Source of the DNA: Colwellia_A sp047621305 | GTDB taxonomy: Bacteria > Pseudomonadota > Gammaproteobacteria > Enterobacterales > Alteromonadaceae | DNA: 64,000 bases | NCBI GenBank assembly: GCA_047621305.1 | Contig: JBLHNB010000019.1 | Coordinates: 1 to 64,000 of the forward strand | Direction of reading: 5' to 3' | The notes under the pieces: generated by a model | What the model was told of the DNA's origin: nothing | What the model saw: only the letters and a program-made list of their open reading frames with translations | The model's database searches: none | Translations under genes and position numbers: made by a program | Shown here: positions 41,366-50,734 of the stretch, piece after piece | How the letters are laid out: the number at the start of each line of letters is the position of its first letter | How positions within the stretch are numbered: position 1 is the stretch's first letter

Positions 41366-41695
41366 ATGAAGAAAATAATCAAAAAAATCAGTTTGGTCGT
41401 TGCCGTTTTATCAATAACCTTTTCGGCTTGGGCTATCAGTCTAGATCAAGCAAAACAACAAGGTTTTGTCGGCGAAATGCCTAATGGCTATTTAGGTATT
41501 ATCGTCGCTAGTGCTGATATAAGTAGCTTAGTGGCAGAGATTAATGAAAAGCGTAAAGATATTTATATTAACTTAGCGCGTAAAAACAAAATAACCATGC
41601 AACAAGTCACCGCATTAGCTGGAGAAAAGGCCATTGCGAAAACACAACCGGGTCACTTTATACAAAGTGCTTCAGGGAGTTGGGTGAAGAAGTAA
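41366..41695 (+). CDS. ydbL: YdbL family protein (DUF1318)
   Basis: This 109-residue periplasmic protein has signal peptide ISLVVAVLSITFSAWA. The mature domain contains AKQQGFVGEMPNGYLGI and VTALAGEKAIAKTQPGHFIQ, the DUF1318 hallmarks. In E. coli YdbL acts as a helper that regulates the YdbH-YnbE interaction. It is the third gene of the operon, 9 bases after ynbE with AGGGGA as ribosome-binding site. A terminator follows. Confidence 0.93.
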   Translation: MKKIIKKISLVVAVLSITFSAWAISLDQAKQQGFVGEMPNGYLGIIVASADISSLVAEINEKRKDIYINLARKNKITMQQVTALAGEKAIAKTQPGHFIQSASGSWVKK

Positions 41696-41707
41696 GCAGG
41701 TAGGATC

Positions 41708-41745
41708 AGGAAGGCGTGAATACAAAGACAGCCTTCCTTTTATTT
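41708..41745 (+). terminator. Terminator of the ydbH-ynbE-ydbL operon
   Basis: AGGAAGGC (41708-41715) pairs with GCCTTCCT (41731-41738), followed by TTTATTTG. It starts 12 bases after the ydbL stop. An open frame at 41716-41922 overlaps this hairpin and was not accepted. Confidence 0.75.
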
Positions 41746-42198
41746 GATCTTCTGACACTAATCGCTCTTCATCACAGAGTTTTCCTTACCATTGCAGCAA
41801 GAACCCCGCCTATTAATTTCAGATATATTATCAAATCGCATCGACTTATTAAACATTACTCTCTCCCAACTATTTCCCTTCAATTACAATCCTACATGCT
41901 CTGTATTAAAGATTACGGCTAAGATGGCAAATAGTTATCACCTCCCCTGAATAACATTCACCTTACCAATCAATTACATTCACGCATCTAATTTACCATT
42001 AATTCTGTTCTTGTTGAACATGTCACATTGGGATATACAACGCCTCCTTAAATCGGTCATAAATTTATCATTAAATAAAACGAATTTATCCTTAATAAAG
42101 CGTCATTCCTGTCTATACTCTTTATGCTTATTTAAATCTATTCGTCATATTAGCAAGATCTAAAAGTAGTTCTATGACATTTTAAAGGAGAAATAAGG
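41746..42198. other. Intergenic region upstream of glgC, distal part
   Basis: About 450 bases with no recognisable repeat, RNA gene or operator. TTTATC-TTAAATAA-type sequence recurs around 42060-42100 (AAATTTATCATTAAATAAAA and GAATTTATCCTTAATAAAGC), perhaps promoter-related. Confidence 0.35.
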
Positions 42199-42356
42199 AT
42201 GTTAACTCAAAGAGTATTAAAACCCAAAATCAACCAGAAGTAACCTTGGTATTTTCACGTTAAAATACCAAAAGGGTTAAATTTGTCGAAGATATTTATA
42301 TTGCTAATGAGTTCTATTCTGAAAACAGTATTGTTTTAACGCAACGAAAAATTTAA
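42199..42356 (+). pseudogene. Possible short broken ORF or leader peptide before glgC
   Basis: A strong ribosome-binding site AAGGAG lies 8 bases before ATG 42199, which opens only MLTQRVLKPKINQK before TAA. After the stop the same frame continues PWYFHVKIPKG, and a frame shifted by one then reads RVKFVEDIYIANEFYSENSI to TAA at 42354. This could be one gene of about 52 codons with two lesions, or a true 14-residue leader peptide. The family is unknown. Confidence 0.3.
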
Positions 42357-42423
42357 ATTTTTATAAACACTCAAATAGACGTAGATATTGAGTATCTGTA
42401 ATTGATTACATGGAGACGTAACT

Positions 42424-43770
42424 ATGCCAAATTATCAAAATCGCTATATTAGCAATCTCACCAAAGATACCTATGCCCTGATCCTTGCAGGAGGAAGAGG
42501 AAGCCGACTACATGAATTAACCAGCTGGCGAGCAAAACCTGCCGTGTACTTTGGCGGTATTTTTCGTATTATTGACTTCCCTTTATCAAATTGTATTAAT
42601 TCGGGGATCAGGCGAGTCGGTATTGCCACCCAATACAAATCTCACTCCCTTATCCGACATGTAAATCGAGCCTGGGGACATTTTAAGAACGAGCTCGGTG
42701 AATCGGTTGAAATATTACCCGCATCTAAGCGCCAAAGTGAAGACTGGTACTGTGGAACAGCTGATGCTGTATTTCAAAATATAGATATTATACGAGATGA
42801 ATTGCCTAAGTACGTTATGATCCTTTCGGGCGATCATGTTTATCGGATGGATTATGGTGAAATGCTCGCTAAACATGTTGAAACCGGTGCAGATTTAACC
42901 GTATGCTGTATTGAAACATCAATAGAAGACGCCGCTGGATCGCTCGGTGTTATGCGTGTTGATCAAGATAACCGTATACTGGATTTTCAGGAAAAGCCTC
43001 AGTTCCCAGCCGAAATTCCGAGCAAACCAGGACGAACACTAGCATCCATGGGCAATTATATTTTTAATCGCGAATTTTTATTCGAGCAATTAAAGATTGA
43101 TTCGATGGATAGACTTTCAGGACGAGATTTTGGTCACGATATCATCCCTTCAATAATTAAAAAGCATAATGTATATGCTTTCCCCTTTGTTGATGCAGAA
43201 AATGGTGATAAAGCTTATTGGCGTGATGTTGGTACATTAGACTCATTTTGGGCCGCTAACATAGATCTAGTTTCCCCTAGCCCTGCACTGAATGTGTACG
43301 ATAAAAACTGGCCCATCAGAACTTACCAAGAACAACTAGCACCTGCTAAATTCATTTTTAATGATGGCGAGCGCTGCGGAACAGCAATAGATAGTACCGT
43401 TGCTAATGGCTGTATTGTTTCCGGAGCAAAAGCAAAGCACTCCTTATTGTTTTCTGGCGTTCATTTACACTCTTTTAGTGAAGTTGAAGACTCTGTTTTG
43501 TTACCTTCTGTCGAAGTGGGACGTCACTGTCGGATCAAACGAACCATTATCGATCGAGGCTGTAAAATCCCTGATGGCATGGTAATAGGTTATGATCATT
43601 TACAAGATATCAAAAATGGTTTTCGCCTATCACCAAAAGGTATCGTTTTAGTAACCAGCGATATGATTCGGCAAATGAACTCTGTTAAAGAAAAAGTAGA
43701 TGAAATCAATCAAACTCAATATTTAAGTCATACCGTATTAGAAGCTAAATACGCGTTGTCTGATGACTAG
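42424..43770 (+). CDS. glgC: Glucose-1-phosphate adenylyltransferase
   Basis: This 448-residue enzyme makes ADP-glucose from ATP and glucose-1-phosphate, the first committed step of glycogen synthesis. The nucleotidyl-transfer loop is LILAGGRGSRLHELT (residues 19-33). Further conserved parts are RAKPAVYFGGIFRIIDFPLS, SGDHVYRMDYG and FQEKP. The C-terminal left-handed beta-helix carries the hexapeptide-like VEVGRHCRIKRTIID. GGAGA stands before the ATG. No other glg gene is adjacent. Its position beside a trehalose module suggests that glucose from trehalose can be routed to storage. That is inference from context. Confidence 0.95.
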   Translation: MPNYQNRYISNLTKDTYALILAGGRGSRLHELTSWRAKPAVYFGGIFRIIDFPLSNCINSGIRRVGIATQYKSHSLIRHVNRAWGHFKNELGESVEILPASKRQSEDWYCGTADAVFQNIDIIRDELPKYVMILSGDHVYRMDYGEMLAKHVETGADLTVCCIETSIEDAAGSLGVMRVDQDNRILDFQEKPQFPAEIPSKPGRTLASMGNYIFNREFLFEQLKIDSMDRLSGRDFGHDIIPSIIKKHNVYAFPFVDAENGDKAYWRDVGTLDSFWAANIDLVSPSPALNVYDKNWPIRTYQEQLAPAKFIFNDGERCGTAIDSTVANGCIVSGAKAKHSLLFSGVHLHSFSEVEDSVLLPSVEVGRHCRIKRTIIDRGCKIPDGMVIGYDHLQDIKNGFRLSPKGIVLVTSDMIRQMNSVKEKVDEINQTQYLSHTVLEAKYALSDD

Positions 43771-43829
43771 TTAAAGATGTTATCCCAAAAAAAGAGCTTA
43801 AAGGATTGGCTCAAGAAGAAAATTTAAAT

Positions 43830-43867
43830 AGCATATTAGAGAGGTGAAGGAAGCCCTTTAATATGCT
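43830..43867 (+). terminator. Possible terminator of glgC
   Basis: AGCATATTA (43830-43838) pairs with TAATATGCT (43859-43867), with a 20-base loop, between convergent glgC and trehalase genes. The following sequence GAAGTTTTAATGCTTTT is only moderately T-rich. Confidence 0.35.
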
Positions 43868-43894
43868 GAAGTTTTAATGCTTTTAGTAGAAAAA

Positions 43895-45448
43895 TTACTT
43901 ATTCGAGTTGTTTTTCAAGTACGAGTTAAAGGCTTGATAAACACCATTAGTCCAACCAAAGCCTTCTTGAACATCATACTCCCCTCCTTCGGCAATAGTG
44001 GCTTGCTGACAAACATTATATTTTTCCATTATCTTGCCTGTTTTATCATAATAATTCTTCACTGTACTAAGCCAACGATTAATGATTTCATCAGCCAATA
44101 TTTGATTATTATACTTAAGTAATCCTTGTGCAGTAAACCAATGTAACGGTGCCCAACCATTGGGAGAATCCCACTGCTGACTACTTTTAATTAGCGTTGT
44201 TATTACCCCTCCTTTTTGTAAAAACTGCTTTTCAATGATTATACTCACCTGTTTGGCTTGCTTTGAGGTAGCTAATTCAACAAATAAAGGTAAGGCACCT
44301 GCTAGCGACTTTACCGGAGAAATAGCTTGAGTATCTAAATCATAATCCATAAAAAAACCATGCTCCTCTGACCACGAATAACGATTTATCGCAGACTTTC
44401 TTGTAGTGGAAAAATTTCGATAAGTTAAGCTACGTTCATCATCCCCAAGCACAGCATAATAATGACTGAGTAGCTTTTCTTGTTTATATAACAAACAATT
44501 TAAATCAATAGGTAGGATCCGTGTAGTACGAATAGATGATAATAAAAGATCATCTGCCAACCAGCGCGAACTAAAATCCCAACCAGATTCACATGCTGCA
44601 CGAATGTTACGAAAAAAAACGTCTGGATTTTTGGCGTTTGATTCATGTAATAATTCAATATCTTCTCGGTATGACTCCGGTCTTGGTGAACAACTTTCAT
44701 CCCAATAGCGATTTAAAAAGCTACCATCAGGCATTTTTACCACACGCATATGTTCTGAATTTTCATCGGATAAAAGCTCTTGACCACGCATCCAAAACTT
44801 ATATTCACTTTCAATACCTTCAATATGCTCAGCTATAAACTGCTTTTCATTTTGCTTAAGGGGTAATACTAAGTCTACCATCAAGCCAAGAATAGGCGGC
44901 TGAGAACGAGATAAATAATAGCTCCGATTACCGTTAGGAATACACCCGTATCGGTTTTGTAAATCTAAGAAATTGCTCATTATCGAATCAACTAATGCTT
45001 CCTGACCCGACTCAAGCAGCCCTAATGAAGTAAAGTAGCTGTCCCAATAATATATCTCTCTAAATCGCCCCCCAGGAACAATATAAGAACGTTTTAAAGG
45101 TAATAGTGAGCCTGTATTATGATCAACATCAGCATTTTTTGTTAAACATTGCCACAATGCTTCGATATGTTCTTGAATACACAGTTTTTTACCATCAATA
45201 CTTACGTCTGTGTAAACTGGGATCTCAAAATATTTTTCTATAAATTTTTTTAATCCAAAGTCGTACTTACTTTGTTTTTCTATATCGTAGTGATTCAAAA
45301 TTTCAGAAAATGGTGCTGTTGGAATAGCATCAGCAAATGTTTTACTGTCAGTAAAAACACCACTCATTTGCACTGTTTTGAATAATTCACTTTCGAAAAA
45401 CATTAAGCTTTCATGAGCCTGTTGATATAGAGCTTTAGATTCTGTCAT
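43895..45448 (-). CDS. treF: Cytoplasmic trehalase, GH37
   Basis: The 517-residue glycoside hydrolase splits trehalose into two glucoses. Family signature 1 is PGGRFREIYYWDSYF near residue 125. Signature 2 is QWDSPNGWAPLHWF near residue 435. No signal peptide is present, so it acts in the cytoplasm like E. coli TreF, not like periplasmic TreA. It begins 28 bases after the MFS gene and is the last gene of that operon, whose promoter has a LacI-type operator. Absence of a phosphotransferase component means trehalose is taken up unmodified. Confidence 0.95.
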   Translation of the reverse strand: MTESKALYQQAHESLMFFESELFKTVQMSGVFTDSKTFADAIPTAPFSEILNHYDIEKQSKYDFGLKKFIEKYFEIPVYTDVSIDGKKLCIQEHIEALWQCLTKNADVDHNTGSLLPLKRSYIVPGGRFREIYYWDSYFTSLGLLESGQEALVDSIMSNFLDLQNRYGCIPNGNRSYYLSRSQPPILGLMVDLVLPLKQNEKQFIAEHIEGIESEYKFWMRGQELLSDENSEHMRVVKMPDGSFLNRYWDESCSPRPESYREDIELLHESNAKNPDVFFRNIRAACESGWDFSSRWLADDLLLSSIRTTRILPIDLNCLLYKQEKLLSHYYAVLGDDERSLTYRNFSTTRKSAINRYSWSEEHGFFMDYDLDTQAISPVKSLAGALPLFVELATSKQAKQVSIIIEKQFLQKGGVITTLIKSSQQWDSPNGWAPLHWFTAQGLLKYNNQILADEIINRWLSTVKNYYDKTGKIMEKYNVCQQATIAEGGEYDVQEGFGWTNGVYQAFNSYLKNNSNK

Positions 45449-45476
45449 TTGAAATCCCTTGAGTTACCGTTTAGCA

Positions 45477-46715
45477 TTACGACTGAACAACAGATTGCGT
45501 TTGCGTTGCAGTTTTAAAAAAATACAAGCTGACTAAAATAAGTCCCATAGGTATTAGTGACAGGTAAAATGCTTTTTGCCCACCAAACGCTTGAAAAGAA
45601 AATCCCGTAATAATTGAACCTGTGGTACCACCCAAAGCAGAAAAAACAACAATCAATCCCGTCATCGAAGCATGTTTAGATTTATCAAGACTTGAAAGCA
45701 TTACAGAGTTTAATACCGGATAAATTGGTGCCATCATTAACCCAATCAGCGGTAATAAATAAGCAACCATTGGGGCATCAAGAAAACTCGTCACATTTTG
45801 TACTGAAGTGCTGTTAGTTAAAGGTAATATAATAATAATAAGTAACGCCATCGATACTAAACAAATATTTAGAAAGCTATACCAGTTGATGTAACGTAAT
45901 ACTTGTCCTGCCAACAAACGACCAATCGCAAGGGCTGCGGCAAAAATACTGGTCATTTGCACACTAACATTACTTGGTAAACCCAAAACCTCACTATTGA
46001 AGGTAGGTAACCAAGTACCAATGCCTTGTTCAATCAAAACATAAAGAAATACTGATATAACAAAAATCAGTACTAAACGCTGGTAGCTCATGTTAATCAT
46101 TTCGAGAAAACCTGAAATAAAGTTTGACGATAATGATGTTGTTTCAACTTTTTTTATTGAAGATAACGAAACTAACAATAAGGCTACTATAATTAACCCC
46201 GCCAGCGGATAATAAACATTCAGCCAACTAGTGGGCTCTTTAACACTGGGATCAATATAGAAACTAAATAACCAATAACCCGCTAAGCTACCGATCATAA
46301 AAATACCTTCAATAGTATTTAGTAATGAGGAATGTGATTTAACGGTTGTTGAAAGCTGACCAATAATTGAATAAACCGATACTTTAACTAAAGCAAATGA
46401 AACGCCAATACAGGCGAAAAGGAGCTTTATAACTAAAAAGTTACCTACCAGCGGCGTTAAGATACAAGCGACAGTTACTATAGATAAACCTATGATTAGC
46501 GCTACTTTATAACCTATTCTTGGAATAACGGAAGCAACAAAAAAGGAGAACAATGCGATAGATAAATCTTTAAAACCTTCTAAGGAACTAGCCTGAGGTT
46601 TACTTATATCAAAACTATGAATTGATTGAAGAATTACAGTCCCAACGCTATTAAGTAAAATAGCAAATACAAAATAACTTGCAGCAATAGCACTTATAGT
46701 AATTAATCGTGACAT
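45477..46715 (-). CDS. MFS sugar transporter (probable trehalose permease)
   Basis: The protein has 412 residues and twelve predicted membrane segments when started at ATG 46715 (MSRLITISAIAASYFVFAIL). The longer frame begins with a TTG at 46775 that lies inside the operator TGCAAACGTTTGCA, so I reject that start. The sequence resembles the sugar-porter-like group of fucose/glucose permease type (GFKDLSIALFSFFVASVIPRIG; LLNTIEGIFMIGSLAGYW). The substrate is inferred from its operon with trehalase and the shared LacI-type operator. It presumably carries trehalose from periplasm to cytoplasm. Confidence 0.85.
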   Translation of the reverse strand: MSRLITISAIAASYFVFAILLNSVGTVILQSIHSFDISKPQASSLEGFKDLSIALFSFFVASVIPRIGYKVALIIGLSIVTVACILTPLVGNFLVIKLLFACIGVSFALVKVSVYSIIGQLSTTVKSHSSLLNTIEGIFMIGSLAGYWLFSFYIDPSVKEPTSWLNVYYPLAGLIIVALLLVSLSSIKKVETTSLSSNFISGFLEMINMSYQRLVLIFVISVFLYVLIEQGIGTWLPTFNSEVLGLPSNVSVQMTSIFAAALAIGRLLAGQVLRYINWYSFLNICLVSMALLIIIILPLTNSTSVQNVTSFLDAPMVAYLLPLIGLMMAPIYPVLNSVMLSSLDKSKHASMTGLIVVFSALGGTTGSIITGFSFQAFGGQKAFYLSLIPMGLILVSLYFFKTATQTQSVVQS

Positions 46716-46770
46716 CTGTTGACTCACTTTATGGATAATTTTATTTAGTCTATAGCGAATAAATACTTTA

Positions 46771-46784
46771 TGCAAACGTTTGCA
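46771..46784. promoter_or_regulatory. LacI-family operator before the transporter-trehalase operon
   Basis: TGCAAACGTTTGCA is a perfect palindrome identical to the two sites at 47945-47983. It is centred 62 bases before the chosen start of the transporter gene, with the typical central CG of LacI/GalR operators. Confidence 0.85.
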
Positions 46785-46840
46785 TAAAGTATTTGTTCGC
46801 TAATTTATTATCACATGTTGCTTTAAATACAAGTTTAACT

Positions 46841-47857
46841 TTAACGTGTAGAATTTCGTTTAATTAATTCAATATCGATAATTACTGACTCAGCAGCCTC
46901 ACCACTTAACTGTTTGAGTAGCTGCTCTACCATGACTTTAGCTGCTAATTTTGTATCTTGTTTAATTGTAGTTAGCGAAGGATGAAATAGCTCTGCCATT
47001 GAAATATCGTCAAATCCTATAATACTTACGTCATTAGGAATATTTATATAACGTTCTTTTAGTGCTTTTAATGCTCCTAATGCGACCATATCACTGGTCG
47101 CTACAATACCATCAAAAAACAGTCCTTTATGTAAAATTGCTTCACCAACTTTTTCATAAGCAACTTTACTAGTAATATCACAAGATAAAGTTAAATCGAT
47201 ACTTACATTGAAGTTAAATTCATTCATCGCTCGATTGTAACCTTTATAACGTTCACTCATTTCAGCATGCTCTGGGTCGCCAAGAAATAAAATACGCTTA
47301 CAGCCGCTTTCAATCAGATGTTTAGTGGCAATATATCCACCTAAGTCATTATTACTCCCTACAACAGAATAATTAGATTTTGCCTTAGGGTCTCCCCAAA
47401 CAACTAATGGAGCACCAGAATGAGCAACGTTTTCCACTTTAAGTGTGCTCTTCCCTTGACCTATAACAATAATACCGTCAGCTCGGCTGCTACTAATAAA
47501 ATAATTTGCCCAATCTTCATTAGCCATTTGCGAATTTGATAATAATAACTCATAGCCCTTTTGATTAAGGGCTTGATTAAGATCACCTACAACTTTAAGT
47601 AGAAATGGATCACTAATGCTCTGATCTGTCTCATCGATTAAGTTTAAGATCACAGCTATAACATTGGTTTTCTGCGTGCGTAAACGGCTTGCTGCACGGT
47701 TTAAGCTAAAATTATATTTTTTGGCTAATGCTTGTAAACTTTCGCGTGTTTCTTTTTTTATCAAGGGGTTATCTTTCAAAGCCCGTGATACTGTAGACGT
47801 TGAAACGCCTGCTAACTTTGCTAAACCTGCGAGTGTTAATTTATTTTCATTAGCCAA
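46841..47857 (-). CDS. LacI-family transcriptional regulator
   Basis: The 338-residue repressor has an N-terminal HTH (TLAGLAKLAGVSTSTVSRAL, residues 8-27) and hinge (NRAASRLRTQKTNVIAV). The periplasmic-binding-protein-like effector domain includes DGIIVIGQG and IIGFDDISMAELFHPSLTTI. It lies between the two operator clusters it probably controls: one in front of the transporter-trehalase operon on its own 3' side, and two in front of the TonB receptor beyond its 5' end. The effector is likely trehalose or a derivative, by context only. It should also be autoregulated, as two operators lie 88-126 bases upstream of its start. Confidence 0.93.
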   Translation of the reverse strand: MANENKLTLAGLAKLAGVSTSTVSRALKDNPLIKKETRESLQALAKKYNFSLNRAASRLRTQKTNVIAVILNLIDETDQSISDPFLLKVVGDLNQALNQKGYELLLSNSQMANEDWANYFISSSRADGIIVIGQGKSTLKVENVAHSGAPLVVWGDPKAKSNYSVVGSNNDLGGYIATKHLIESGCKRILFLGDPEHAEMSERYKGYNRAMNEFNFNVSIDLTLSCDITSKVAYEKVGEAILHKGLFFDGIVATSDMVALGALKALKERYINIPNDVSIIGFDDISMAELFHPSLTTIKQDTKLAAKVMVEQLLKQLSGEAAESVIIDIELIKRNSTR

Positions 47858-47944
47858 TTTTTATTACTTCCACATTGAGTTTATTTAAAGTCCTCAAGAA
47901 TTATTACATACGCAGCGAGTATTGCAATTGAAAACGCCACCAAA

Positions 47945-47983
47945 TTGCAAACGTTTGCAAAAAACACATTGCAAACGTTTGCA
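47945..47983. promoter_or_regulatory. Tandem LacI-family operators
   Basis: TTGCAAACGTTTGCAA (47945-47960) and TGCAAACGTTTGCA (47970-47983) are two perfect palindromes with centres 24 bases apart, in the divergent promoter region of the lacI-type gene and the TonB receptor. They match the site at 46771-46784. Confidence 0.88.
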
Positions 47984-48077
47984 TTGATGGATATATTGAA
48001 TGTGGGGAAGGAAATGTATACAAATATAATTATTAGCTGATATCACAATTATGAATATCAACACAGAGGACTTAAGC

Positions 48078-50336
48078 ATGAACAAGAAAATAAAACTATC
48101 TTCTATTGCAGTAATCGTTGCTTTAGCTTGTCAAGCAACGCAAAGCTTCGCAGTGGAGCAAAGATCAACAGATGATAAATCAAAAAATATTGAAACTATC
48201 ATTGTTACAGGAACCTTTAGTGGTAAAAGTGTTGCTAAAGAAGAAGCGAGCTTTGCTATTAGCTCATTTTCTGAAGATGATATAAAAAAATTAGCACCTA
48301 AAAGTACGGCTGATTTATTTAAAGCAGTGCCTGGGGTTTGGGCTGAAAGCTCAGGCGGCGTTTCTGGTGCCAATGTATTTGTTCGTGGTTTCCCTGGTGC
48401 TAGTGATGCACCATACCTGACTGTTCAACTGCAAGGTGCACCTATTTTTCCACCACCAACACTTTCTTTCCTAGAAAACTCAACCCTATTTCGTTTAGAC
48501 GACACGGTTGAATTTATGGAAGCACTACGTGGTGGGACAAATCCTGTAATATCAAATGGACAACCCGGTCTTACCACTAATTTTTTATTGAAAGAAGGTT
48601 CTGAAGATACTGAAGGTTCAATTAAATATTCAACATCAGATTACGGTTTACAACGTGTAGATGGTGTAATAAGTGGCGCTATTACTGATGATTTGTACTT
48701 CATGATGGGTGGCTATATTAAAAGTTCACCGGGCGCTCGCGATGCTGGTTTTAATGCTGAAGAAGGTAAACAATTTACCATTAACATTACTAAAGAGTTA
48801 GGTAACGGTCAAATTAACCTTTATACCCGTCAAACTGACGATCATGGTACTTGGTATGTACCTGCACCAATCACTGTTGATGGTGTTGACGCGGGCTATA
48901 CACAAATAGGCACTAATAATCGTCTTCAAAAAATTGAATTTGGTGATGGTGAATCTGACGTTTTTGATTTTGGTAAAGGTCGTGGCTGGATTGGCTCAGT
49001 ATCTGGCGGTAGTATCAACTTAACATTAGATAATGGTTGGGGGCTAGTTGATCGTTTCAGTTATACCAAAGGTGATGCTGACACCTATGGTTTAGTACCA
49101 CAAGGTGGTGCGGTTAAATTATCAACCGTAGCTGATAACGATGTTTCTGCCACAGGTCTTGCTACTGGCACTGTATATGATGGTGATACTGACGTGCAGA
49201 TGATTGGTGGTTGGGTTGTTCTCAAGGAGATTGAAGCATTCACCAATGATTTCGCCTTAACTAAAACCTTTGATAAGGGCAGTATTACTGGTGGTTTTTA
49301 TAACTCGACATATTCATCTACCGATTGGTGGTCATTAGGTAATCAGTCTTACCATGTTGTTGAACAAGGTGGTGAAAATCTAACGGGTATTGATTGTAAT
49401 GACAATGATGATAGCTGTAGTTGGAACTACGATATCAATAGCATTGGCGAAGGCCAAACCACTGCACTTTATTTCGCTGCTTCTTATGAAATTTCAGATG
49501 TTCTCACGCTCGATGGTGGTGTACGCCGTGAAAACCATGAAATTGAATATACCCTTGATGAAGGTTTAGACGGTACTCTAGATCAAGTGCACTCTTTTGA
49601 TGAATCAAGCACTTCTTGGACTGTGGGTGCCAACTGGATGTTTGCTGAAAGACAAGGCATTTTTGCTCGTGTCAGTGACGGTAGTAAAATGCCATTCTTT
49701 GATAATTTAAGAGAAGGTCAAACTGATGTTCAAGAAGTGGCTCAATATGAGTTAGGCTATAAACATTCGTCTGATTATTTTGAACTTTACGCAACGGGAT
49801 TTTTCAATGAAGTTACTGGTGATAGTTTCGTTGCTAGGCCAGGCGAACCAGCACAAATCACCACCAACGAAGCCTATGGTGTAGAACTTGACTTTAGTTT
49901 CTTTACCGATAATGGTTTCTCTGTTGCCGTAGGTGCGACACTACAAAACACTGAACTTACAGAAGCTAGCAACCCTGAGCATATTGGCAATGAAGCACAA
50001 AGACTACCAAACTGGCAAGTACGAATCACGCCAAGTTATGACATGGAGTTTGGAAATGGTATATATGCAACCGTATACGGTACGATTTCTTCGGCAGATG
50101 ATCGCTACAGTGATGCAGCTAACACTGATGCGCTAGTACTAGAGGGTTATACGAAAATTGATCTTGGTGTAATTATCAACCTTACTGATGAAGTACAAAT
50201 GCAATTAGCGGTAAATAACCTAACGGATAAAAAAGGTTTAACTGAAGCTGATCCACGCGGAACTTCAGGCCTGTTAGACAATGGACGTTACATATTACCT
50301 CGCAGCATTGATTTTAACGTAAGTTATCAATTTTAA
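48078..50336 (+). CDS. TonB-dependent receptor of the trehalose module
   Basis: This is a 752-residue receptor when started at ATG 48078, where GAGGA lies 7 bases upstream and a signal peptide MNKKIKLSSIAVIVALACQA follows. The open frame reaches back to 48051 but has no ribosome-binding site there. The TonB-box-like IETIIVTG, plug (DLFKAVPGVWAES, NVFVRGFPGA, EALRGGTNPV) and barrel with terminal SIDFNVSYQF are evident. The gene is under two LacI-type operators and so is co-regulated with transporter and trehalase. It probably imports trehalose-type oligosaccharides through the outer membrane. A strong terminator follows. Confidence 0.94.
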   Translation: MNKKIKLSSIAVIVALACQATQSFAVEQRSTDDKSKNIETIIVTGTFSGKSVAKEEASFAISSFSEDDIKKLAPKSTADLFKAVPGVWAESSGGVSGANVFVRGFPGASDAPYLTVQLQGAPIFPPPTLSFLENSTLFRLDDTVEFMEALRGGTNPVISNGQPGLTTNFLLKEGSEDTEGSIKYSTSDYGLQRVDGVISGAITDDLYFMMGGYIKSSPGARDAGFNAEEGKQFTINITKELGNGQINLYTRQTDDHGTWYVPAPITVDGVDAGYTQIGTNNRLQKIEFGDGESDVFDFGKGRGWIGSVSGGSINLTLDNGWGLVDRFSYTKGDADTYGLVPQGGAVKLSTVADNDVSATGLATGTVYDGDTDVQMIGGWVVLKEIEAFTNDFALTKTFDKGSITGGFYNSTYSSTDWWSLGNQSYHVVEQGGENLTGIDCNDNDDSCSWNYDINSIGEGQTTALYFAASYEISDVLTLDGGVRRENHEIEYTLDEGLDGTLDQVHSFDESSTSWTVGANWMFAERQGIFARVSDGSKMPFFDNLREGQTDVQEVAQYELGYKHSSDYFELYATGFFNEVTGDSFVARPGEPAQITTNEAYGVELDFSFFTDNGFSVAVGATLQNTELTEASNPEHIGNEAQRLPNWQVRITPSYDMEFGNGIYATVYGTISSADDRYSDAANTDALVLEGYTKIDLGVIINLTDEVQMQLAVNNLTDKKGLTEADPRGTSGLLDNGRYILPRSIDFNVSYQF

Positions 50337-50357
50337 TAAATATTAAATTGCAAAATA

Positions 50358-50388
50358 AAAAAGCTAATCTTTTATGATTAGCTTTTTA
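50358..50388. terminator. Terminator of the TonB receptor gene
   Basis: AAAAAGCTAATC (50358-50369) pairs with GATTAGCTTTTT (50376-50387), 12 bp perfect with a 6-base loop, 21 bases after the stop. Confidence 0.9.
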
Positions 50389-50734
50389 AATTAAACAATA
50401 AAATCAATAACTAGACCTAAAAAACATTGCTATTGTACGATTACTCAATAAAACCACCTAAAACTAAAGCCCCTATTTTCAATGATAAGAAGCTTAAAAG
50501 CCTCACTGACTTTGCTACAGAATTCTTATCATGGCGATAAGTGCCGTGATCCTTATTCAATTAGAAAATATATTGAGGATCACTCATTTATTTCATGAAA
50601 TTAAAAAACCTATTAATAATTTTGAAATATACCATTTGTATATTTGGCAACTGTAAACTTTATTTTTGCTTTAGCCCTATTTTATTTTTTAAACCATTAC
50701 ATTAATCAGAAGGAAAATAGCTGTAAAAATAAGC
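50389..50734. other. Intergenic region with a possible ORF remnant
   Basis: On the plus strand a frame from 50427 (TTG) to TAA at 50538-50540 encodes about 37 residues, including KPPKTKAPIFNDKKLKSL and TDFATEFLSWR. The composition is protein-like, but there is no ribosome-binding site or recognisable family. It may be a gene fragment. Nothing else stands out. Confidence 0.3.

Noticed and set aside
41716..41922. Plus-strand open frame of 68 codons after ydbL
   Set aside because: It starts with an alternative codon inside the ydbL terminator hairpin, and I saw no clear ribosome-binding site.
46716..46775. Longer N terminus of the MFS transporter from TTG 46775
   Set aside because: The TTG lies inside the LacI-type operator. 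The ATG at 46715 gives a normal first membrane helix.
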